This document shows positions 22,910 to 35,600 of a stretch of 64,000 nt of DNA, in pieces (position 1 is the stretch's first letter; each line of letters opens with the position of its first letter). Origin of the DNA: Warburgia ugandensis (taxonomy: Eukaryota; Streptophyta; Magnoliopsida; Canellales; Canellaceae); contig CP141137.1 in the NCBI GenBank assembly GCA_035236585.1, forward strand, positions 43,174,057 to 43,238,056, in the 5' to 3' direction. Position numbers and translations under genes: made by a program. The notes beneath the pieces were generated by a model. It saw nothing but the letters and a program-made list of their open reading frames with translations, made no database searches and was not told the DNA's origin.

Positions 22910-24660
22910 TGATCTAGAGCTAGTAGTTGTGGTGTTTGCCGTAAAAATTTGGAGTTATTATCTATACAAAGAGAAATTTGAGGTATTTATTGATCACAAG
23001 AGCCTTAAGTATATTTTCTTAATATAGGATGTAAAAATGAGGCAAAGGAGAAGGATGAAGTATTTGAAACATTATAGTTTCTCCATTTAGTATTATCTAA
23101 GAAAGGCCATGGTGTTGGTGGACGCTTTGAGCCAGAAAATATAGGGAATGGGTGCAAGTATGCTCTTTAGGAGATGTAAACTATTATAGGAAGTAATTTA
23201 GTGCAAACAATAAATACAACAGAAGGGTAAGGAGTCATTCACAGCAAACTTGGTGTAAGGTCTACAATCATTGAGAAAATTCTTCAGATACAAAAGGACG
23301 ACAAGGAGACATACACTAGTTGGAAAACTAGGTTTCACTAAAGAGGTGGATGGCAATGTCAAGATGCATGAAAGATTGGTGGGTCCAATGAGTGTTCAGG
23401 TAAGCAAGAAATTCTTAGAGAGGCACATCAGTCATAATATACCATTCATCCTAATAGAACAAAGATGTACCAAGGCTTGAAGAGACATTTTGGTGGACTG
23501 GTGTGAAGAAGGATGTGAGAGTGTTTGTGGAGTGATGTTTAACATATCAGTAAGGTAAGGCAAGCATAAGAGGCTAGTAGGATTTGTACAACCCTCTCGA
23601 GCTTTCTTAGTTGAAATGGAATCGTATCACTATGGATTTCATTATGGGTTTATCTACGACTTCTAAAGGACATGACATGATGTGGGTAATAGTTGATTGG
23701 TTAACAAATTAGCACATTTTCTCCCAATCTAACAGAATTAGAGTACTAATAGCTTGGCACAACTATGTATCCAAGAGACTATGTGCTTACATTGGATACC
23801 TATTACCATTACCTCTAATAGAGATAGCTGATTCAACTTATAGTTTTGGAGGTGTGCGCAGGAGTCATAGGGGTCATCATTGAGTTTTAGCATAGCTTTT
23901 CATCCTCAAATGGATGGTTAGTCAAAGAGAATGATCCATACTCTAGTGGACATACTGAGAGCATGCATTATTGACTAGAAGGGTAATTGGGACAAGAGAT
24001 TGAGTTTGTATATAATAATAGTTTTTGTTCAAGCATTGGAATGGATTTGTATGGGGGAATTTGGTATTCACCTATATGACAAAGTAAAGTCAGAGATAAC
24101 AAGGTCATACAATTAGAATTGGTGGAAAAATGCACCAACAAAGTGAAATTTGTCAAGAAATGACTCCTTGTGGATTAGAACAGATGAAAAAGCCACATGA
24201 CAAGGGGCATAGAAACTTGGAGTTTGAAGTTTGAGACTACATATTTTTAAAAATTTCCCCTACTAAAGGAGTCATAAGGTTTTTAGCGAAAGGGAAGGTG
24301 AGTCCTCAATTTATTTGTCCTTTTGAAATCTTAGATAGGATCGGTTTAGTGGCATACTAGTTAGTTTACCACTGTAGTAATCGTAGATTCATAATGTTTT
24401 CCATATTGCTATGCTACGAAAGTATGTACTAGGATCTTCTCATTTTCTTGATAAACTATTGACTGAGTTGACCCAAATTTGGATTTTTTGATAAAACTTA
24501 TTCACATCTTGGACAAGAAAGAGCTAAAATTGAGAAACGAGGAAATTTCACTAGTTAAAGCCCTCTGGTAGCAACATGTGATTGTAGAAGCAACATGGGA
24601 ACTGGAGTATAAAATAAAAGAGAAGTATCTAGAATTCTTCACAGCTAAAGATTAGAATAA
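22910..24660 (+). pseudogene. RNase H end, integrase and chromodomain-like tail of second chromovirus
   Basis: This is the continuation of the polyprotein broken at 19,933. RNase H resumes with [10 protein letters not shown] and [11 protein letters not shown] (about 22,920-23,020). The integrase zinc-finger region runs near 23,300-23,560. The core has an [10 protein letters not shown] block near 23,625 and a poorly conserved remainder. PQFICPFEILDRIG (about 24,307) and EATWELEYK (about 24,590) mark the post-integrase and chromodomain-like region. Stops occur throughout. An AAAGAGGCAGATAA purine tract at about 24,681-24,694 directly precedes the 3' LTR. Confidence 0.85.
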
Positions 24661-24694
24661 TTTTGGGGATGAGATTCTTTAAAGAGGCAGATAA

Positions 24695-27600
24695 TGCAAC
24701 AACCTTAAATTTTATAACCATTTGTGCTACTAATGAAAATGATTTTTTTTTTCTTTTTCAACTGCTAAAATATAGATTTGATTGTTAAATAAACAGAAAA
24801 TGGTTTCTCTGCTCAATTGTAATAGGCATTTCATATTGGTTGAAGGCCCATGGTTAAAAATCTATATGACCTAGTACTTTTGAAGTACAAAGAGGCCTAG
24901 ATATATTTGGATGTCTTTTATTAGGAATTTGGAAGTGTAATTAGGATAAGTCTATAATGTTTATTGGGTTAAAGACGTTTTCTAACAAGGGCACGTGCAA
25001 TTACGCCAAGACTTCGCCCCCAAGCAACCTAATGTTTGAACTAGGAAAGTGAGAAGTGAAGAGTTAGAAAGAGGCTAGTACAACTTTTAGCAGCTTAGTA
25101 AGAGTAGGGACAGACATCTTATGTTAAAGGCTAGAATGGCTAGGATTTAAGTGGAAAAGAGGTGAAGTTTTAGTGGGAGTTCAAGATAACTAAATAGGAA
25201 ACACTTATAAGCTAAAGACGTCCCAACCTAAACCAAATTTGGCTATAGAATGTCCAAGAGAGGAAGAGAGAAGGAGAGACAAAGAGAAAGAGAGTAAGAG
25301 AGTGAGGGAGTGAGGGAGAAAGAGAGGAGAAAAAGAGAAAGACCCCCAACCTTGTAGCAATCCCTAATAGAGGGGAGAAACACAGGAGCAAGAAGGAAAA
25401 GCTAAGGGAAAAAATGTTAGATTTCTACACTAGATTGTTTGTGAGGTAGGTGATTCTGAAACAACAAAGTTTCCATAATTTTTTCAAAAGTTTTTAAATA
25501 TTTACTTGCAATGTTTTCTCAAATATTTGAACAAATAAAGTTATATGACTTATGTGCATAATATGAATGAGTGTCACTAGCAGATGGTATGTTCTGCTTA
25601 AGATGGTTTTGTATACTTAAGAAGATGCTTGGATATACTATTTTAGCATGTTATTTCATACTAGTATTCAATGTTTTCCAACAAATTTCCATGCTTGAGA
25701 ATGAAAGAATTATATAAAAGCTTCATGTCTTGAATTTTTCTTAGAAAGATTATATAGCCATTCTTCTAACATTTTCAAATAGAAATTGCCGTGCTATGTT
25801 ATAGTTGGTCATAGCATGATTTCAAGTTTAGAATAAAATGTATTTTAGCATATGCCTGTCATTTGTTATAAATGTCTTACAATTTGCAAATTGAGCTCTA
25901 AACTAAGATTCTATTTGACTAGTTTCTCCACTATCTATTTTGGAGTATCTGTGCATGTGATTATGCCTAGCATTGGATGGTTAATTTAACAAAATTTTCA
26001 TGACATATGAGAGACTAAGTTAGACAAAGTTGCATGCTTATTTGATTTGATATTTGGTTAAAAACAAATTCTAAAAGATTACTCTTGCCTAGGGCCTAGT
26101 TTAAAAATGTTGAAAATCATATCCTAATTAATGTGTTTTTCTCATAGTTTTGAAATGGATTATGATCTTACTATTTTAGCATGAAAAATATGCATTTGTA
26201 GATATAATTTTGGTACATTTAAGAATCCAAAAAATTAATGTTTCTATAGTGGTATTTTGAGTATGAAAAATAATTATTTTAGTGTGTTAATTTTGAAGGA
26301 TTTTAACATCATATTTAGAATTTTTGGACTAAAGTTTCATCATGATAACTATTTCTTTTGAGTAAAAAACCATATATGAAAATCACGTCTTGAAACTCCA
26401 AAGTTGAACAATGAAAAGTTGGTCTTTAATAAGTTGCTAAACTATAAAAGAACATGGTTTTTGAGAATCTAAGTTAAGCTTATTTGAGCGTGCTTTTATG
26501 CATGAAAAATGGCAAGTTATAAAACATGATTTGAAGTTATGTCATGTTTAATTTGAGAACAAAGAGATGCTTGGGTTTTAATGTTTTGCATTTAGTTTTC
26601 AAAATAATATGATGATGATTAATCTAGCTTCAGAATAAGTTGTGATTTGAGTTACTATTTACAATTTGACTTTGCTTGAAAAAGAGTTATCATATGATTA
26701 TATGTTTTGAAAAGTGCATGAATAAGTTTTGCAAAATATATGAGGGTATAGTGATACCTAAGATTTGAGAATCAAACAAGTATTGAGCCTAATGGGAGCT
26801 ATGCTAGGAGGTTTCTATAGGCTAGACACTTGGCCCCCAACCACGAGAGGTGGTAGGTACCCAATGCCAAAAAGGTGGCATTTTTCTTGATTGGTGGTAC
26901 GTGTTTCCACAATAGATGACAAAGTACCCCTTAGAGATGTCCATAGCCCCCACAAGGATGTGATGAAAGTACTTCTTGGTCCACTAGAGGGCACACAATT
27001 TAGTCTGGTTATTCGTGAGCATAGTTTGGATCCCATCAGATTTTTGTTTTTGATTCTTCATGGGAGTGAGACTGATGGTACCATAGATGAACCTAGATTT
27101 ATGGTTTATAGATGAGTACTCATGACCATATTAGCATACTTGCCAATGAGAGTTTGAAATCTCTATTGGGCATTAAAGTGTGTAGGCTTATTAATTTGAT
27201 ATTATTCTGGTGCATCGTAATTTTACTTGAATTATCATGTTAATATATTACTTCTATATAGATAAAGAGATGCAAAGATGCATGTAAATATTAAGGATGT
27301 GCTAAAATGCATTGCAAGAGCAACTAATAAAGGAATTAGTAATGTGATTTTCTTGGATAAAATTTATGACTTCAAAATCACCTTAGTGCTTGTACGCTGC
27401 TATGCCGCAGTTTTTGAGTTCATAGTTTTAGTTTTATGTATTGAGTATATTCTCATATACTCAACCTACTAAAAAACCTTACAAATCAACATGGAAGGAA
27501 TTAAGAGCAAAGCTTAAGGATTTATAGAGGAGCTTAGTGCAAAAGTGAGGTGCTAGACTATTTTAAAGTAACATTCTTATTTATGTTTATTGATTTCATT

Positions 27601-29378
27601 GTCAGTCTTCCAATATTTTCAAGCGAAAATTGCCATTCTTTGTTATAATTGGTTATAGCATGATTTTATGTTTAAAATAAAATGTGTTTTAGCATATGTT
27701 GTTGGTCGGTTGTAAACATCTTAGAATGCACTAATTGTGCTTTAAACTGAGACATTATTTGACAAGTTTTTGCAGTATCTATTTACAATATATAAGCATG
27801 GGATTATGCCTAGCCTTGGATGGTTAATTTAGCAAAATTTTCATGTCATATTAGCTATTGTACTTATTTTATTTTATTTTGGGTTAAAATAAATTTTGAT
27901 AAAAAGAAAGACATTTTCTTTTAAGATTTTAAAAGAGGCACATAGGGCCTAGTTTAAAAAGTTGAAAATTGTTTCCTGATTAATGTGTTTTTCTCATAGT
28001 TTTAAAATGAATTATGATACTAATATTATAGCATGAAAAATATGCATTTTAAATATGGTTTTGACATATTTAAGAGTCTAGAAAGTCAACATTTTATTGT
28101 GGTATTTTGAATATAAAATATAACAATTTTATCATGTTAATTTTGAAGGATTTTAACATCTTATTTAGAATGGTTTTGGACTAAAAATTTATCATGATAA
28201 CTACTATTTTTTAGTTGAAAACTATATCAAAAAGTCATGTTTTAAAACTCTCAAGCTAAGTCATGAAGAGTTGATTATTAGCAAGTTGTTAAATTGTACA
28301 AAATATGGTTTTTAAGGACTTAAATTAAGTTGATTTAAGCATGCTTTTATGTTTTGAAAAATGACAAGTTCTAAAACATGATTTGAATATATGTCATGTT
28401 TTGTTTTAGCATAAAAGATATTTGGCATTTCATTTTATTAATTTATTTTTGAAACAATGTGATGATGATTAATCTAGCTTGTGAATAAGATGTGATGTGA
28501 GTTATGATTTACACTTTAGCTTTGCTTAAAGCATAGCTATTAATTGATTATATGTTTTAATAAGTGCACGAATAAGTTTTGTTTGAAAGTTTTACAAAAA
28601 ATATGAGGGTATAGTGATGCCCAGGATTTGATATTTAAATATGCAAGGAGCCTGGTGAGAGCTATGTTAGGAGGTTTGTATATGTTGTCCACTTGATCTT
28701 CAATTGCAATGGGTGAAAAGTAGCCAATGCCCGAAAGGTGGAATTTTCTTAATTGTTGGTAGGATTATGTAGTATGTGATATGGCATCCTTTTGAGATAG
28801 TTATAGGCCTGTGATGAAGCGAGCCCTTCTTCGTATATTGGATGGCACAAATTCAATCAGGTTGTTCATAAGCATAGTTTGGATCACAATATATTTTCAT
28901 TTTTAATGCTTCTAAGGAGCAAGATTGATGGTATGATAGATGACCCTACATTTATGGTTGAAAGATGAGTACTATGACCATATTGGTAGATGTGCCATTC
29001 AGAGTTTGAAATATTTATAAGCACTAGAGTGTGCTAATTGTTGGTTTGATATCATTATTTTGAATGATTCTAATACATCATTATTTCACTTGAATTATCA
29101 AGTTAATATATTTGTTCTCTATAGATATAGACAGAATATATGCATGTGTATATGAAGGATATGCTAAGATGCATTACGTGAGTGGCTAATAAGAGAATTA
29201 GTCATGTGATTCTCTCATATGGAAATTATGATTTTCAAAATCATCTAAGTGATTGTGTGTTGCTATGCCGCAATTCTTGAGTTTGTAGGTTTAATTTTAT
29301 TTACTAAGTATATCTCTATGTACTCAACCTACAAAAACACTATAGATTAGTGTGGAAGGAACGAGGAGGAAAGCTTAA
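24695..29378 (+). repeat. 3' LTR of second chromovirus with 1.84-kb tandem partial duplication
   Basis: The LTR starts TGCAACAACC (a variant of TGTAACACCC) right after the purine tract. From about 25,763 to 27,606 and again from 27,607 to 29,378 the same sequence is present in diverged form. Shared landmarks are ttatgcctagc.ttggatggtta, agcatgaaaaatatgcattt, gagggtatagtgatrcc, the ctatgcyaggaggttt block and ctatgccgcarttyttgag. The second copy stops at aagcttaa, exactly where the minus-strand element at 29,379 is inserted. No typical LTR 3' end is seen in either copy. Confidence 0.8.
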
Positions 29379-29942
29379 TGTCACAGGGTTGCAGTTTCAC
29401 CTATGCTAAACTTGTACTGCACTTGTGTGCAACTCCTTTTGTTAAGCACAAGTCAGCCTTCCACACCCACTCTCACTTGCTAGGGCTATGCTCACACACC
29501 CACTAAAGCAATGAGAGGAACTCATGAAGAGACTAACTCAAAAAGAACTTGTTATTCCTCATTTGAATAATCTACAATGATCTTATCTGAGTTACAAGTG
29601 AGGAGCTAACCCCTATTTATACATGCTCACTCCCATCCACCTCCATAATGGATGGATAGGATTATTCCAAGTGTCAATACATCAACAGTCTAAATCATAT
29701 TCTGGAACCCTCTTACTCTTTCTAGACTACTCTACCATTCTCTTAGAGTATTCTAAACTATTACAGAAGATCTAAGATATTTATAAGAATTTCTCCAGAA
29801 ACCAAACCTTTTAGAATCAAGCATTGTTCCATGGATCCAGGAACACGGGCCCAAGTCCCTTAAGCCACATCCACAAGTTGTACAGGCCTTTTGTGGAGCC
29901 TGTAGGCCTTGGTCATGGTCTTTGCAATGTAAGTCTGTGACA
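29379..29942 (-). repeat. 3' LTR of gag-protease element (complete)
   Basis: The 564-bp LTR has TGTCACAG/CTGTGACA ends. On the minus strand TATAAATAGGGG (plus coordinates about 29,610-29,621) is a good TATA box, also present in degenerate form in the other LTR. Much of the LTR aligns with 32,032-32,480 with scattered substitutions, while the block 29,836-29,942 has no match in the truncated right LTR. Confidence 0.92.
29611..29622 (-). promoter_or_regulatory. LTR TATA box
   Basis: TGTATAAATAGG on the minus strand, inside the complete LTR. The corresponding site in the right LTR (about 32,262-32,273) reads CATAAATAGG, so that 5' LTR promoter copy has lost the first T. Confidence 0.65.
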
Positions 29943-30469
29943 TTCTCCACCACCTAATAATGTCGATGCCCTCATTAACACATCTCCACCAGTGTTGTAA
30001 GCTTTGCCATGTTGTGTCCCTCCCCTTGCACATTGGCATCTAGCCTATCCTGTGCTCTATAAAGACTTTCTTTGTCTCCTTCATGTTGTGTGCACTCTTA
30101 CACACTTATACACCTTTCCACCATTGCGAGTTGTGGAACCTCTTGTGCCCCTGCGCTACTGCTCTTCATTGTTGTGCGTCCTACACATCAGTGTGGCAGC
30201 TACCAGCTATTGTGCTCCTTGTACATCTCTACTTGGTCTTGTTCCTCTTAGAGTTCCCCCATTGTGGCACACCCTTGTCAACTAGTGGTTTCTCTTTAGA
30301 CCCTTCAAACCATAACACCATGATGGCACTTAAACAACGTAAGTCTGGCTGTGGATCCTTGTACTAACTACAAGGCAGATAACATTTTCCCTTGCCTCTT
30401 ACCATTCTTCAACATAGGGGTCATGCAAGGGTTCTTCTCATCAAAGAAGCTCAATATACCAAGGTATGG

Positions 30470-31943
30470 CCCTAATTGAAGTGAGGAAATCCATTCTAAG
30501 GATAACCTCATAATCATCCAAAGGCACTATAGTTAATGTGATGGTGCCTTGCCACTCTCCAACCTTCATGGTATCTCCTTGGCTACTCCAAGCACTAACC
30601 TAGCCTCAGAGTTTACCTCTTTTATCTTGCTCTCATCCTTCTTTATCTTGAGGTCAATGTCCTTTGCAATTAAAGCACATGTTCACATACATCAAACTCT
30701 TCCCTGCAGCAGGCTTGGTCCCTAATGCTGACCCCATCATGGAGTTGAGGAGTCTAAGTGCCCCCATCTTACGCTCCTCCTCTTCATCCTAATCCCTCAC
30801 CTTATGGTTCTCCCTTTGAACCACCAAGCCATTGAGGGTCTTCTTCTTTGGACAGTCTACCACCCAATAATTCCCATCACATGTGAAACACCCAATGCCA
30901 TGAGGGATGAACTTACCTTTGTCCTTGGAGTCATGTCAGCTCTCATTGCCTTCTTCTTTATGACCCTTAGGTTTATCCTCCCGGTCGTTGCCTCTATTAA
31001 CTTTGCTCTTCTTTTCCTCACTAGTGTCTTCAACCCTCTTATCAAACTCCACTAATTTCTCTACAATTCAGAGTGTAGTGGTCAAGACTTGCACTCCCAC
31101 CCTTTGCAACTCTTATTTTGCCTAAGGTTGAAACCCATTTATGAAGAAGAACAACTTGTCCTTCTCAGTCATATCCAAAATGTTTAGGAGCAAAGCCTTG
31201 AATTGGTTGACATATTCACTGATAGATACCATGTGCCTTAGCAACTTTAGATTCTTTTAGGCTAGGTATTCCACATTCTTTGGGAAGAATTAGGCTTTAA
31301 TCACTTTCTTAAAGTCTTCCTAAGAGGCTATGGTGTAATGACCATCAGCTACATCACCACACCTTCGTCTCCACCATAGCATCACATCATCACTAAGACA
31401 CATCATTGCCATATCCACCTTCACGACCTCCTTAGAAACCTTGGAAGCTTTAAAGTAATGCTCCATTTGCCACAGAAAATTCTCTAAGTCCTTAATATCA
31501 TGGGTTCTCTTGTAGCTTGTAGGTTCAAGGATCTTAACCTTAGGAGCAAACACCTTTGGTTCAAATCCTCCCCCACTAGATACAGCCTTCTCCAATAGGG
31601 CTAAATGAATTTTCACATCCCCTATACTAGCTACCTCTTCATGTAGCTTGGCTATCTCGCTTTCCATTGTCTTAAGGCGACCAGACATGCACTATACCAT
31701 CTTAGTGATCTTAACATGCATATACTTAAACACCTTGACCGTGCTTTGCACGTCAACCTTAATACTATGCAAGGGCTTCATGAAGGCACTAAATTTCTCC
31801 AAACATTTAGACAAAGTTTTTTCTAACTTATAAAACCTTTCCTCCAATGTAGTGAGGCAAGCATCTAAAGCCAACTCCCTTGATGGATCTCTGGTCTTCT
31901 CCCTCCTAGTCCTTGGTTGAACCTTTGTAGGCATGTTGGCCAC
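30470..31943 (-). pseudogene. Gag-protease of the non-autonomous element
   Basis: The minus-strand reading starts with MANMPTKVQPRTRREKTRD at 31,943 and, after one stop at about 31,689-31,691, continues as MSGRLKTMESEIAKLHEEVA. Predicted coiled-coil-like heptads occupy the first 150 residues, followed by the retrotransposon gag core (LENFLWQMEHYFKASKV, MAMMCLSDDVMLWW). A zinc knuckle GCFTCDGNYWVVDCPKKK lies at about 30,895-30,845, with tyrosine in place of the expected histidine. A protease-type tail (VPLDDYEVILRMDFL) is readable near 30,530-30,480. Frameshifts and stops accumulate after about residue 210. The family resembles plant gypsy elements with a CFICDGPH-type knuckle. It ends without a polymerase. 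Confidence 0.85.
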
Positions 31944-32017
31944 TCCTGACTCACTTGCCCATCATGAGGTTCACACAATCACCACAAGCAGCTCCCAACT
32001 TGAACCACATAACCTGT

Positions 32018-32029
32018 GTTCTGATACCA
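32018..32029 (-). other. Primer-binding site (initiator-Met tRNA type)
   Basis: On the minus strand TGGTATCAGAAC starts two bases after the 5' LTR end. It matches 11 of 12 bases of TGGTATCAGAGC, the site complementary to the 3' end of plant initiator methionine tRNA. This fixes the orientation of the element. Confidence 0.88.
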
Positions 32030-32031
32030 CT

Positions 32032-32632
32032 TATCATGGGGTCGCAGTTTCACTTATACTAAACTCGTGTGGCACTTGTGCCCAACTCTTTTTGTTAGGC
32101 AAAAGCCAGCCTTCCACACCCACACTCACTTGCTAGGGCTACAATCACCCACTAAAGTAGTGAGAGGAACTCAAGAAGAGATTAACTCAAAGAGAACTTG
32201 TTATTCCTCAGTTGAGTAATCTACAATGAGCTTGTTTGAGTTACAAGTGATGAGCTAACCCCTATTTATGCATGCTCACTCCCATCCACCTCCTTAATGA
32301 ATGGCTAGGATTATTCTAAGTGTCAATACATCAATAGTCCAGTCATATTTTGGAACCCTCCTACTTTTCTAGGCTACTATACCATTCTCCTAGAGTATTC
32401 TAGACTATTATAGAAGATCTAAGATATTTACAAAAATTTCTCTAAAAATTAGGCCTTTTGGAATCAAGCCTTGCTCCATCCACCTCCTCAATGAATGGCT
32501 AGGATTATTCTAAGTGTCAATACATCAACAGTCTAGTCATATTTTGGAACCCTCCTACTTTTCTAGGCTATTATACCATTCCCCTAGAGTATTCTAGACT
32601 ATTATATAAGACATAAGATATTTACGAAAAAA
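32032..32632 (-). repeat. 5' LTR of gag-protease element, with 194-bp internal duplication, truncated
   Basis: Aligns with the left LTR from TATCATGGGGTCGCAG onward (first bases mutated from TGTCACAGGG). The segment ccatccacctcc...ttgctccat at 32,282-32,475 is repeated at 32,476-32,632. This duplication is not present in the left LTR, so it arose after insertion. The copy breaks off around aaaaaaattcgaaaatc. Confidence 0.85.
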
Positions 32633-32639
32633 AATTCGA

Positions 32640-35600
32640 AAATCAATATATAACCCCAATTGGATAAATCATCCAAATTTCAGTTGGAAAAATAGACTAA
32701 ATGCCAATATCTCACAACCTAGCTCATACCAACCTCACCAACAAAACCAAGGACTTCTTGCCCCAGCCCCATACCAAACTCATCAACTTCCTGCTCCTAA
32801 ACCTTACTTGCCCCCATCCAAAAAGCCTATAGATAATAACATCCATCAACTTATTCAAAACCAGGAGAGGAAAACTTCTCAAATAGAAGTCCAACTAAAT
32901 TAAACCAACTAGTCGATGAATAAAATGAAAAATATGATGAGTCAAGTGATGCAGAATATGGAAAAAGGATATTTTCCAATCCAACCACAAGCAAACCCTA
33001 AGGGTTTGCATGTAGTTACCAATAATACATCTAATGCATCATTAAGTCTACCATGGAATAGATTAAGGATATCACCATTCTTAGGAGTGGTAAAAGAATT
33101 GAGAAAGATGAGCCACCAAAGACTGAACATGTGAAGAAATCCACTAAAGTTAAAGAAAATTCTAAAGAGATGGACCCAACTTCACTTGTTGAACCATGTC
33201 TTATTCCTGCTCCATTCCCTTAGAGGTTGGGTCAAACTCCAAAGTTTGCCTCTAATAATGAGATTTTAGAGATTTTCAAGCAAGTCAAGATCAACATACT
33301 AATCTTAGATGCAACAGAACAAATCCCATCATATGCTAAATTCCTAAAAGATCTTTGCACCATAAAAAAGAAGATTAAATGTTCAAAAGAAGGCATTTTT
33401 GACTGAATAAGTTAGTTCCATTCTCCAACATCTTACACTACCAAAATATAAGGATCCAAGTTGCCCACTCTTACTTGCATTATTGGAAACTATAAGATTA
33501 ATCAACCATTTCTTGATTTAGGATCTAGTATGAATTTACTACAGTACTTAATATATGAACAATTAGGTCTAGGTGAGCTTAAACCTACTTCAACTATACT
33601 CCAGCTAGTTGAAGATACCAAGAGAGGTAATAGGGCGTACTTGTCCAAGTAGAATAGTTTGCTTCATGTAGATTTTCTAGTGTTGGATACACAACCTGTG
33701 GTGAATGAGAAGAATGAAATGCCAGTCATCCAGGAACAACCATTCCTGGCGATATCCAATGCCTTAATTAACTACAAAAATGGTGTCATGAAACTGTCCT
33801 TTGGGAATATGACATTGGAGCTAAACATTTTCAACATTTGTGACAACCTGATGAAATCATTGATGATTTGCACAATGTAAACATGATAAATTCAAATGTG
33901 CAAGATTAATTTCTTTAATCTTCCTTATTAGACCCACTTGAGGCCTGTTTAGCCCACTTTAATATGTTTAATGAAGATGCATTAATAGAGGAAGTTAATG
34001 CCCTTCTTGATGTTGTTCCTATCATGGATACAGAAAGAAGGAAATCTCATTTCGAGGAACTTCACTTAGGGAGTCCACTCCCCTTCCATTATTAGTAGGA
34101 CCTCCTAAGCTTGAATTGAAATCTCTACCATTAAATTTAGAATATACCTATTTAGGAGAAAAAGAGATTTTTCTTGTGATAATTTCCTCCCAATTAGAAA
34201 CATCTCAAGAGGAATAGTTAATAGACACTTTAAAGGAACACAAAGGTGCTATAGGATGGACTTTGCTCATATAAAGGGCATTAACCCATTAATATGTACT
34301 CGTAGGATATATTTGGAGGATGATGCTAAACCATGTCGTCAATTGCAAACAAATTTAAATCCTAATATGAAAGATGTGGTTAAAGTAGAAGTCCTTAAGT
34401 TGCTTGATGTATGAATCATCTAACTCATAAGTGATAACAAATGGGTAAGCACAATTCAAGTAGTTCCAAAGAAGTCTAGAGTGAAAGTGATCACTAATGC
34501 CAATAATGAATTAATCCCCACTAGAGTTACCACTGGTTGGCGTATGTACTATAGAAAATTGAATGATGTTACTAGGAAGGACCATTTTCCTTTGTCCTTT
34601 GTTGATTAGATGTTAGAAAGGGTTGTAGGACATTAGTATTACTATTTTCTAAATGGTTACTCAGGGTATAATCAAATAAAAATTGTACCTGAGGATCAAG
34701 AAAAGACTACCTTAACATGTCCTTTTGGTACTTTTTCTTACAAAAGAATGCCATTTGGATTATGTAATACACCTTCCACATTTCAATACTAAATGTTGAG
34801 TATCTTCAGTGATATGGTAGAGAGAATTTTAAAGGTTTTTATGAACAACTTTTCCATTTTTGGTGATTCATTTGACATGTCTTGAAAATCTAAGGGAAGT
34901 CTTAAGTTGTTGCACAAAAAAGAACTTAGTGCTTAATAGAAAAAAGTGTCATTTCATGGTTTCTAAGGGAATTGTTCTTGACCACCTAGTGTCATCCAAA
35001 GGTATGGAGGTAGATAGAGCTATAAAGTTAGTCTAATTACCAATCCGTCCATCTCTAAATTTGTTAGGAATATTTATTCATTCCTAGGTCATGCAAGATT
35101 CTATAGGAGGTTTATTAAAGATTTTTAGTGCAATATTAAGTCCATTGTTCACCTCCTTACAAAGGATACCTATTTGAGTGGAATGATGATTGTCAAGAAG
35201 CTTTTACAAAGCTAAAAGGCAAGCTAATCACTACACGCCATGCAACCACCGAATTGGAGTCTACCCTTTGAAATCATGTGTGATGCTAGTGATTGTTTTG
35301 TAGGAGTTGTACTAACGCAAAGAAAAGAGAAAAAGTCATATATAATGCACTATGCAAGTAGGACCCTCAATAGCACTCAAATGAACTATTCCACTATGAA
35401 GAAAGAACTCTTACCAGTTGTCTTCACATTAGATAAATTCAAGTCTTATTTGTTAGATCTAAAATAGTCATATTCATTGATCATTTAGCCCTTACGTATC
35501 TTCTTTCCAAGAAAGATGCTAAGCTTAGACTAATTAGATGGATTCTTCTACTCCAAATGTTTAACATTGAGATAAAAGATAAAAAGTGAGTAGAGAATGT

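Larger units (their letters stand above)
17700..27606 (+). mobile_element. Second Ty3/gypsy chromovirus, split by a LINE
   Basis: The element comprises a duplicated 5' LTR end and primer site (17.5-17.95 kb), a gag remnant from about 18,087, protease and reverse transcriptase up to 19,933, an RTE LINE insertion (19,934-22,909), then the rest of RNase H, integrase and a chromodomain-like tail to about 24,650, and a 3' LTR starting at 24,695. Most of gag is missing between the primer site and the zinc knuckle. Another LTR-like end (AACCCAGGTTGTCACA, ending at about 18,093) lies inside this gap, pointing to a deletion or a second LTR scrap. The 5' LTR start and the 3' LTR end are not located. 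Confidence 0.8.
29379..32632 (-). mobile_element. Non-autonomous LTR retrotransposon carrying gag-protease only
   Basis: On the minus strand the order is 5' LTR (32,632-32,032), primer site (32,029-32,018), gag, protease, purine-rich GGTGGTGGAGAA and 3' LTR (29,942-29,379). The complete LTR begins TGTCACAG and ends CTGTGACA, a perfect 8-bp inverted pair. There is no reverse transcriptase, RNase H or integrase between the LTRs (about 2.1 kb), so the copy could move only with enzymes from another element. The 5' LTR end is cut off at about 32,632, where Athila-like sequence starts. The element is inserted in the duplicated LTR at aagcttaa; the second target copy is lost. Confidence 0.88.

Noticed and set aside
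30004-30367. Plus-strand open frames of 93-94 codons
   Set aside because: They lie antisense to the gag-protease element, in its degraded 3' internal part, and have no protein-like features.
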